The notes under the pieces were generated by a model. It saw only the letters and a list, made by a program, of their open reading frames with translations. It did not search any database and was not told where the DNA came from. DNA of 64,000 nt from Cognatundibacterium griseum (GTDB lineage: Bacteria; Pseudomonadota; Gammaproteobacteria; Burkholderiales; Burkholderiaceae_D), in NCBI RefSeq assembly GCF_014284195.1, contig NZ_JACOGC010000003.1:62001-126000 (forward strand), given 5' to 3'. Made by a program: the position numbers and the translations under genes. This document shows positions 57,669 through 64,000 of the stretch, piece by piece (position 1 is the stretch's first letter; each line of letters starts with the position of its first letter).

Positions 57669-57705
57669 AACGCCAAACCCGGGTTGCCGGCAGAAGTAAA
57701 ACGGA

Positions 57706-58566
57706 TTACTGCTTGAAATAGACCACCTGCGTGGTCGTCGCCAGCAGATTGCCGGATGGTGTCCAGATTTCTGCTGACTGGTCAAAATAATTATTGTAAA
57801 ACCGGCTGGCGCGGGCATACCCCAGCAATTCCTGCGCACCGTGCGCTGCCAGCATTGCGCTATCGGCATGAAAATAAATCGTCATCGATACCGTTCCGGC
57901 TGGCACCTGCTCCTGACGCCGGACAAACACGCGCGGGAAAAATGCATCGCAGATCGCCGTCAATGCGCAAAAATCCAGCGCACGGCGCGGTTCATCCCGT
58001 ATCCATTGCATACTGACCGAATCGCCGGACGGCGGTTGTTCGGGCGCCATGAATCCCGGCATGCCGCGTATCACCTGAATGTCGTAACGCTGTACCCACG
58101 CCGGTAGCCGGTGCACCGGCATGGCTGCGGTCTGGTTCGCTGGCTGGTCTGGCAGCAGAGGAAAACTGGCATCCGTGGCAGACCATGTTTCACGCCGGGT
58201 AGCAAATAGGGCTGTCGCCAGCGTCACGGTCTCGCCCTGCTGTTTCATTTCTATCGACCAGTGCTGCGTGGACCGGTTGGTCCGGACAGCCCCGGCAATA
58301 ATCTGAAATTCACCATCGGCAACCGGCGCGGCAAAATTCACGGTCAGCGACAAAGGCTCGCCGATCCGCTGCGGATGCTGCATAACAGCCTGCAACAACA
58401 CCGCTGCAGTAATCCCGCCAAATGGTCCGACCATATTGCCGTAAGCTGCCGAAGTACCACCATGAAACAGGTCGGGCTGTGCGTCGTCGCGGCGCAGCTG
58501 TACCGCTTCGTCAAACGGGTGCGCAGCTGCAGACAAGGGGGCTTCCGATAAATTCATCGCTGTCAT
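57706..58566 (-). CDS. Acyl-CoA thioesterase family protein (TesB-like hotdog)
   Basis: The 286-residue protein resembles double-hotdog acyl-CoA thioesterases: GNMVGPFGGITAAVLLQAVM near the start is the usual glycine loop and HPQRIGEPLSLTVNFAAPV follows. DFCALTAICDAFFPRVFV lies in the second hotdog. These enzymes hydrolyse acyl-CoA to acid and CoA in the cytoplasm; chain preference is unknown. MNLSEAPL at 58557 is an alternative start. It is convergent with dacB and stands apart from the genes after it. Confidence 0.8.
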   Translation of the reverse strand: MTAMNLSEAPLSAAAHPFDEAVQLRRDDAQPDLFHGGTSAAYGNMVGPFGGITAAVLLQAVMQHPQRIGEPLSLTVNFAAPVADGEFQIIAGAVRTNRSTQHWSIEMKQQGETVTLATALFATRRETWSATDASFPLLPDQPANQTAAMPVHRLPAWVQRYDIQVIRGMPGFMAPEQPPSGDSVSMQWIRDEPRRALDFCALTAICDAFFPRVFVRRQEQVPAGTVSMTIYFHADSAMLAAHGAQELLGYARASRFYNNYFDQSAEIWTPSGNLLATTTQVVYFKQ

Positions 58567-58715
58567 AAGTCAGAGTCAGGTTGTCAGTTCAATGTATCAG
58601 CCAGGTGTGTCGATTCAGCGCCGGCGCAGTATGTCTGTGTTTTGCCAGCTGTTTCAGCAAGCTGCGGCAAACAAACTGAGTGTATCTGCATCGGCCAATA
58701 TTTGCAGAAAGCCGC

Positions 58716-58749
58716 CACATATCCCGCCAACACCATAGCGGGATATGTG
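58716..58749. terminator. Perfect 12-base hairpin after the ParB-like gene
   Basis: CACATATCCCGC (58716-58727) pairs exactly with GCGGGATATGTG (58738-58749) around a ten-base loop. It lies 44 bases past the minus-strand ParB-like gene and probably ends that transcript; only a short TTTC follows. Confidence 0.6.
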
Positions 58750-58792
58750 ACGCACTATACGTTCAGCACGCAAACAGCAGGAGCCGGCTGGC

Positions 58793-59164
58793 TCAGGCTA
58801 TTTTGCAATGAATCAGCGCATCCTCGTCCACACTGTAAATGGCGCACAGGCGATGATAGCCATCAGCGATGACCACTTTGCCATTGGCCGTATCACGGCA
58901 CAGCAGCAGCGGTGACAAAGGCGTCTGATTCTTGATTTTTTTGCGGTCTTTTTCCACATGCGAATTACTGACGCCGAGCAAAGATAACTGCGAGGCGCGG
59001 AAAATATCTTTTGCCTTGAACTGGCTCAGGCCGGTTGTCCGCAGCTGGCTGACCAGTCTGGCCGTGGTCGCATCATCGTAAATCAGGTTCAGGTAGGAGG
59101 CCGCTGCAGGATAATCATGTTCCTCGACGTCAGTCAGCCATTTGATGTCTGTTTTGTTTTCCAT
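58793..59164 (-). CDS. Small ParB-like domain protein
   Basis: The 123-residue protein carries a ParB/sulfiredoxin-type motif in LLLCRDTANGKVVIADGYHR, where GYHR is the hallmark phosphate-binding turn. The helical N-terminal half (residues 1-70) is unlike ParB. It has no DNA-binding helix-turn-helix and no parA partner, so it is not a partition protein. AAAGGTG before the ATG at 59164 decides the start. It lies downstream of the PhyH gene (gap 89 bases), and co-transcription is possible. The function is unknown. Confidence 0.65.
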   Translation of the reverse strand: MENKTDIKWLTDVEEHDYPAAASYLNLIYDDATTARLVSQLRTTGLSQFKAKDIFRASQLSLLGVSNSHVEKDRKKIKNQTPLSPLLLCRDTANGKVVIADGYHRLCAIYSVDEDALIHCKIA

Positions 59165-59253
59165 ATCGATACACCTTTCAAATTGACGCATGCCGGTACC
59201 ATACCGGCACTGCGATTACGCAACTCTCTCAAAAAAATCTGTCCGTTGCGGAT

Positions 59254-60093
59254 TCAGAGAAATCCGCGCACCGGAAAATCCGGCGTGCGCTGTATCCAGT
59301 TCAGCGACGAATATGCGCTGCAGCCATCCGTCACATGCAGCGTATAAGCATGGCGCGACACCGGCGAACGGTTAGGTGCACTATAATGCGGCAACAAACC
59401 GTGGAAGCACACCAGACTGCCCGCCTGCACTTCCAGCGGAATGGCGCTGCGGTCATCCGACCAGGGCAAATCAGATAGTTTTTCCACTCTGACCTGATCG
59501 CCCTCGCGGACAAAGCGCTCCCGCATCGGCGTGCGGTGCCCGCCGGGTTCCGCCCACAGACAGCCATTGTCCAGTGTCGCGTCTTCCAGCGCAAACCAGA
59601 AAGTGGTGACGCTGACCGGGGTGGTATCAAAATAGGTGGCATCCTGATGCCAGCGCACTTCACCACCGATACCTGGCTGCTTGAAGATATACATCGACTG
59701 CCAGATCTGCGGCTGTTTCAGCCCGATATCCGCCGCAACCTGCGCCAGTGCGGGGCCGCGTGAAAATTCGCTGAATACCGGGTCCAGATCATGCATTGCA
59801 TGGCCGATCTTGTTGATGGAAAGCGCCTTTTCCTGTCGCAGCACTCCGTCAGCACCGAATGCTTCTTCCTCGAAAAAACAGCTGATCCGAGTGGCAGAGT
59901 CGAGAAAATAATGATCGACCTGTTTTTCCTGTTCCCTGGTAGTGAAAATGGTGCGCGATGCCTCGGGATCAAATGCATCGACAATCTGCGCCGCACGTGT
60001 GCGCAGTGCGGTGATTTCTGCGGCGGTTTTAAAATTGGGCAGAATCAGGTAACCCGCTTCCTGAAACTGCTGCAGCTGTTGGTCGGTCAGCAT
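59254..60093 (-). CDS. Phytanoyl-CoA dioxygenase (PhyH) family protein
   Basis: The 279-residue Fe(II)/2-oxoglutarate oxygenase has the iron facial triad His149 and Asp151 in RWHQDATYF with a distal His236 in LLPHYSAP, and the 2-oxoglutarate arginine Arg247 in VSRHAYTLHVT. The sequence resembles the PHYHD1-type branch, for which the substrate is not known. CGGAGTCTGT before the ATG at 60093 fits a ribosome binding site; the frame up to 60144 lacks one. The ParB-like gene follows in the same direction. Confidence 0.85.
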   Translation of the reverse strand: MLTDQQLQQFQEAGYLILPNFKTAAEITALRTRAAQIVDAFDPEASRTIFTTREQEKQVDHYFLDSATRISCFFEEEAFGADGVLRQEKALSINKIGHAMHDLDPVFSEFSRGPALAQVAADIGLKQPQIWQSMYIFKQPGIGGEVRWHQDATYFDTTPVSVTTFWFALEDATLDNGCLWAEPGGHRTPMRERFVREGDQVRVEKLSDLPWSDDRSAIPLEVQAGSLVCFHGLLPHYSAPNRSPVSRHAYTLHVTDGCSAYSSLNWIQRTPDFPVRGFL

Positions 60094-60254
60094 ACAGACT
60101 CCGGTAATCGTCAGAGGTAACCGGCACGCAGACAACAGGCGCATCCGGGGTGCATAAATGGAAAGTATGCCATGTAATTCCTACCTGTACCGGTTTGTCT
60201 GCCGGATATCATTCACGATGATGTTCATCAGCAATAACCCTAACTTATATCCTT

Positions 60255-60390
60255 CCTATAAAAAATCAATCGCCCCGCACTGGTATTCTTCCGTAAGATG
60301 AAGCTGACTTGTTGGTGTCATCAGGTCATCCTCAAACATCCCCAAGATGAATGGGATTTTTGACAGGGCGCGCAAGCGCCCTTTTTTTTC
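60255..60390 (+). ncRNA. Candidate small RNA or 5' leader with a strong terminator
   Basis: GGGCGC-GCAA-GCGCCC at 60366-60381 followed by eight Ts is a textbook plus-strand terminator, yet no plus-strand gene precedes it (the nearest upstream gene is on the minus strand). An AT-rich region with TATAAA lies near 60260, so a transcript of about 120 bases is plausible. A second weaker hairpin, ATCCC...GGGAT with TTTT, lies just before. It could be a separate RNA, or an attenuator for the downstream lipoprotein. The exact 5' end is a guess. Confidence 0.5.
60366..60390 (+). terminator. Rho-independent terminator with GCAA tetraloop
   Basis: A perfect six-pair GC stem with a GNRA-type loop and an eight-base T-run. 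It lies inside the long open frame that starts at 60347, which argues against any start of the following gene before about 60400. Confidence 0.85.
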
Positions 60391-60505
60391 GCCACTCAGT
60401 GTCACCGCATTTATGGCTAAAGACCCTGACAGCGGAAATACTGGCTCACCACGCCCGAATACAGTAGCATCTGGACTCTTTTGTTTTAAAGATGACGCCA
60501 GCCGC

Positions 60506-62116
60506 ATGTTTCCGTTTTTCCGCCTGACTGCTCTTTTCCAGCGCCTGCCACGCAATCTCTGTACCGGCGGCACGCTTGCCATCCTCTGTGCCATGTTGCT
60601 CGCAGCCTGCGCGGTAACGCCGGAACCCGCGCAACGCCAGACTGCACCGGTTACCAGTCATACGCCACAAACACCGCCCCGCCCCGGCCAGCAGCTGCCG
60701 CCGGTGCCACGCGAATTCCGCGCGGTCTGGGTATCCACGGTCGCCAATATCGACTGGCCAAGCCGGCGCGACCTCAGCAGCGAACAGCAAAAGGCCGAGA
60801 TCATCAGCATCCTCAATCATGCCGCACAGATGAATCTGAATGCCATCGTACTGCAGGTGCGGCCTGCTGCCGATGCGATCTATCCATCAGCTATTGAACC
60901 GTGGTCGGAATTTCTAACCGGTGAACAGGGCAAACCTCCGTCGCCTTATTATGATCCGCTGCAATTCTGGGTCGAACAGGCGCATGAGCGCGGCCTGGAA
61001 CTGCACGCCTGGTTCAACCCTTACCGGGCCCGCACGCCGCAGGCTAAAACAGCGGCCGCCAAAAATCACATCAGCCGAACCTGGCCGGAAGCCGTAAAAC
61101 AATATGGTGACCTGCAATGGATGGATCCCGGTGAACCGGCTGCGATACAGCAAACGCTGGACGTGATCCGCGATGTGGTGAAACGTTACGACATCGACGG
61201 CGTACACATTGACGATTACTTTTATCCTTATCCCATCAAGGCTGCGAATGGTACGGATCTGGATTTTCCTGACGATGCGGCCTGGCTGCGCTATCTGCAA
61301 AGCGGCGGTAATCTGAACCGGGCAGACTGGCGGCGCGAGAATGTGAACCGGCTGGTCAGCGCCATCGATCAGCAGGTGCATCAGGAAAAAAGCTGGATCA
61401 AATTCGGTATCAGTCCGTTTGGCATCGGCCGCCCGGATCGCCTGCCCGCCGGCATCAGCGGCTTCAGCCAGTATGACAAACTGTATGCCGATGTGGAGCT
61501 GTGGCTGAGTCAGGGCTGGCTTGATTATCTGGCGCCGCAACTGTACTGGCCGATCCAGCAGAGCGCGCAGGCATTCAAAGTACTGCACAGCTACTGGATT
61601 GCGCAAAATACACAGCAGCGCTATGTCTGGCCCGGTCTGTACACCAGCCGTATCGACCACAGTGACAAATCCTGGCCTGTCGAGGAAATCCTGAACCAGG
61701 TTGATGCAGTGCGCGAACAAAGCGGCAGCGGACATCTGCATTTCAGCATGATCAGCCTGCAGCAAAACCGCAAAGACATCCGCCAGCGGCTGGCCGCCGA
61801 AAAGTACACCACGCCCGCAGTCATTCCGGCGATGCCCTGGCTGGATGGCGGCACCCTGCCCGCCACGCCGCAACTGGAACTAAGCAGCGATCAGCAATCC
61901 GTCACGATAAAACCCGGCGGCGATGCCGCAGCGGTGCGTCTGCTGGCAATCTGGAAACGCACTGACCAGCAGTGGCTGTTCTCCGTACAGTCCGCCTCAA
62001 AAACAGGCATCTCCCTGACCAGCTCGCCCCAGACCGGTGCGATTCGTGAAATTGCCGTCATCGCCATCGGCCGCAATGGCATGGAAAGTCAGGCAACAAG
62101 ACTCTCCCTTCCCTGA
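60506..62116 (+). CDS. Glycoside hydrolase-like lipoprotein (GHL10/YddW type)
   Basis: The protein of about 536 residues has a lipoprotein signal ending LAILCAMLLAACAV. A GHL10 (DUF187) domain follows from about residue 75, with REFRAVWVSTVANIDWPSRR, IVLQVRPAADAIYPS, HAWFNPYRARTP, YDIDGVHIDDYFYPYP and ISPFGIGRPDRLP. The conserved aspartates in DGVHIDDYF suggest a carbohydrate-active TIM barrel. A short beta domain forms the end. Relatives act on peptidoglycan or other surface glycans. The ATG at 60506 is chosen because it lies just before the signal peptide; 60413 is an alternative. Confidence 0.82.
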   Translation: MFPFFRLTALFQRLPRNLCTGGTLAILCAMLLAACAVTPEPAQRQTAPVTSHTPQTPPRPGQQLPPVPREFRAVWVSTVANIDWPSRRDLSSEQQKAEIISILNHAAQMNLNAIVLQVRPAADAIYPSAIEPWSEFLTGEQGKPPSPYYDPLQFWVEQAHERGLELHAWFNPYRARTPQAKTAAAKNHISRTWPEAVKQYGDLQWMDPGEPAAIQQTLDVIRDVVKRYDIDGVHIDDYFYPYPIKAANGTDLDFPDDAAWLRYLQSGGNLNRADWRRENVNRLVSAIDQQVHQEKSWIKFGISPFGIGRPDRLPAGISGFSQYDKLYADVELWLSQGWLDYLAPQLYWPIQQSAQAFKVLHSYWIAQNTQQRYVWPGLYTSRIDHSDKSWPVEEILNQVDAVREQSGSGHLHFSMISLQQNRKDIRQRLAAEKYTTPAVIPAMPWLDGGTLPATPQLELSSDQQSVTIKPGGDAAAVRLLAIWKRTDQQWLFSVQSASKTGISLTSSPQTGAIREIAVIAIGRNGMESQATRLSLP

Positions 62117-62466
62117 CCCGGTGCGGCATGATACGCCGCACTATGTGGTTTTTTTGATTGCCGGGACGCCTGTTCCTGCAATCAAAACAGCATGCCTCTC
62201 TTCTGCTCCGGCCACGGACAACACCGTCACCACTGCAGCTGGCGACGATGTGTAACAAACCATATCTTTAAGTTATCATCTGAGTAAAAATTTTCATTTG
62301 TCACCTGACAAGTGAAAACTCTAGTCTCAATCTGGAAGTGCATATTGTTATAACCATTTAATGCGATTGCAGCCTGTCCAGACTGGTGCAAAAAAAAATC
62401 CTGATAACAAATCCCGCCAGCACAGCCGCGCCCGCGGGAAACAACATATGACATGAGGAGAACACA
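62117..62466. other. Non-coding 350-base leader before the second TonB receptor
   Basis: No gene is evident. AT-rich sequence at 62250-62360 may hold the promoter; TTGTCACCTGACAAGTG forms a short inverted repeat near 62297. GAGGAGA at about 62453-62459 is the ribosome binding site of the following gene. No clear Fur box was found. Confidence 0.45.
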
Positions 62467-64000
62467 GTGAAATTGAAAACGATTGCCCATTGCATTGCCA
62501 TCATCGGTCTGGCCAACGGAGTTGCAGCCTGGGCACAGGAAAAAAACAATGACAGCACAGCTCCACAGCGGGTAGAAATCACCGGCAGCAGCATCAAACG
62601 CATCGCTGCCGAAGGCGCCCTGCCGGTCGAGGTGATTACCCGCAAACAGCTCGAAGCTGCCGGCATCGTGACCGCGGAACAACTGATCTCCACACTCAAT
62701 ATCAATGGCAACGGTTCGGACAATCTCGCCAGTAATGCAGACGTCACGTCTGGTGCGCAACGCGGCAATAACGGTGCCACCTCAGCCAATCTGCGCGGTC
62801 AGGGTTCGGACAGCACACTGGTATTGCTGAATGGCCGCCGCATTGCCACTCATGGTATGAAAGGTTCGGCAGTCGATCTGAACTCGATCCCGATGGCAGC
62901 AGTCGAGCGCGTCGAAGTGCTGAAAGACGGCGCATCCGCGATCTACGGTACGGATGCGATTGGCGGTGTGATCAATTTCATCCTGCGTAAAAATTACACC
63001 GGACTGGAAGCCCAGGCATTCACCGATCTGACACAGCAAAGCGGTGGTGATATTCACCGCGTGTCCGTCGTTGGCGGCTTCGGCAATCTGGACAGCGATG
63101 GCTACAATGTGCTGCTGACCGGCACCCACAGCGAAAACCAGGCGCTGCGCGGCAATCAGCGCTCGTTTGTAAATACCTTCCAGCCAGACCGCGGCCTGTC
63201 GGTCGATACGCGCGGCACACCGTTTGCAACGGTATTTGCCACTTCGCTGGCCAACACCATCATGAGCAGCAAGAGCAATACCGGCCCGGTTTATCCCGGC
63301 ACCACGCAAGCCATGAATGCCATCAACGTGCTGAACCTGCCGGGCGGCGCGGGCTGCGGATCAGTGGACGGCATGGCCGCTTATGACTATAAAATCTGGG
63401 ATGTCGCCTCTTCCAAATATGCCTGCGCCTGGGACACCGGCCGGGCTGCCGTTTTGCAGCAACCTGTCACGAACGATAATTTTGTTTCACGGGCGACCTT
63501 CAAAATCGGCGAACACCAGCTGTTTGCCGAACTGGTCGGCTCCCGTGTGGAAGTCGCCAAGAGCTTCTCACCAAATCAGGTTTCCCCCGGCTCGAACTTC
63601 CCGGCTTCGTCCTTCTATCCGAAAACCGGTGCCGCCTATGACTCAGTGTTCAATGCCATTGCCGCCGTATTCCCCAGCATCAAATCCAACTATGGATTAC
63701 CGATTGCCTACCGCTGGCGCTGCATGGAATGCGGTAACCGGGAAATTTCCACCAAAACCGATGCGGCACGCCTGCAACTCGGCGCGGACGGCCAGATCGG
63801 CAAATGGGATTACCGTGTCGGCCTGTCGCGCGCCTACAGTGAATCGCAATCCACGCTGGGCAATGGTTATAACTACACCGTCGCACTGGCCAACGCACTC
63901 GGCAGCGGCATCATCAATCCTTTCCTGATGCCGGGGCAAAAACAAAGTCAGGCAGCAATGGATCTGATCGCCAGCACATCTGCCAAAGGCGTTGTGCTGT
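62467..64000 (+). CDS. TonB-dependent receptor, 3' end outside the window
   Basis: This partial gene starts with GTG at 62467 and stays open for 511 codons to the end of the window. It has a signal peptide (IAIIGLANGVAAWAQ), a TonB-box-like RVEITGSSIKR, and a plug domain with SANLRGQGSDSTLVLLNGRR, AAVERVEVLKDGASAIYGTD and AIGGVINFILRKN. The TGSSIKR type belongs to the large group of receptors for plant or peptide-derived compounds rather than classic siderophores. Odd features are cysteine pairs in loops (RWRCMECGNRE and, upstream, GGAGCG with KYACAWD). The beginning of the barrel is visible, and the rest is missing. Confidence 0.88.
   Translation, partial: MKLKTIAHCIAIIGLANGVAAWAQEKNNDSTAPQRVEITGSSIKRIAAEGALPVEVITRKQLEAAGIVTAEQLISTLNINGNGSDNLASNADVTSGAQRGNNGATSANLRGQGSDSTLVLLNGRRIATHGMKGSAVDLNSIPMAAVERVEVLKDGASAIYGTDAIGGVINFILRKNYTGLEAQAFTDLTQQSGGDIHRVSVVGGFGNLDSDGYNVLLTGTHSENQALRGNQRSFVNTFQPDRGLSVDTRGTPFATVFATSLANTIMSSKSNTGPVYPGTTQAMNAINVLNLPGGAGCGSVDGMAAYDYKIWDVASSKYACAWDTGRAAVLQQPVTNDNFVSRATFKIGEHQLFAELVGSRVEVAKSFSPNQVSPGSNFPASSFYPKTGAAYDSVFNAIAAVFPSIKSNYGLPIAYRWRCMECGNREISTKTDAARLQLGADGQIGKWDYRVGLSRAYSESQSTLGNGYNYTVALANALGSGIINPFLMPGQKQSQAAMDLIASTSAKGVVL

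Overview
This window looks like chromosomal DNA of a betaproteobacterium in Burkholderiales, most likely Oxalobacteraceae. The evidence is the core block gyrA-serC-pheA-tyrA-aroA-cmk-rpsA-ihfB-lapA-lapB-ugd-rfaE1, a tmRNA whose tag reads ANDNSYALAA, paired OmpA proteins with a CWxTGxW motif, and a GC content in the low fifties. The genus cannot be fixed from sequence alone.

Layout. 0.2-2.8 kb: 4-hydroxyproline epimerase with a PAS-AraC regulator and a GntR regulator. 2.8-6.5 kb: ylqF, an ECHDC3-type crotonase, a small membrane protein and a histone-deacetylase-like hydrolase. 6.6-11.8 kb: moxR-DUF58-tgpA followed by mltB. 12.1-14.3 kb: a 99-residue helix-turn-helix protein, cysM and a ComEA-like protein with a lysine/alanine-rich tail. 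14.4-28.9 kb: a long minus-strand core block for heptose and UDP-glucuronate supply, LPS control, IHF, ribosomal protein S1, aromatic amino acids, serine and gyrase. 29.2-32.8 kb: two OmpA proteins, ubiG, gph and ssrA. 33.1-44 kb: accessory genes, including an HNH-like protein beside ssrA, a cupin, an esterase, a GtrB/GtrA/GT-C-like glycosylation cassette, LysR, a YdcF-like protein, cytochrome b561 and rlhA.

44.6-55.9 kb is the most notable region. It is an eight-gene plus-strand operon behind a Fur-box-like site: TonB receptor, ATP-grasp ligase, NIS synthetase, MFS exporter, second NIS synthetase, PLP decarboxylase, HpcH/HpaI-family protein and PepSY membrane protein. The middle five genes are in the vibrioferrin order pvsABCDE. 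The sixth resembles the dedicated citrate synthase SbnG of staphyloferrin B, so the operon could encode citrate supply, assembly, export, uptake and intracellular iron release for a vibrioferrin-type carboxylate siderophore. GC content rises sharply over pvsD-pvsE-sbnG, which suggests a mosaic origin.

56.2-64 kb: PBP4-type carboxypeptidase, a TesB-like thioesterase, a ParB-like protein next to a PhyH dioxygenase, a candidate small RNA or leader ending in a strong terminator, a GHL10-type lipoprotein, and the first 511 codons of a second TonB-dependent receptor that runs off the window.
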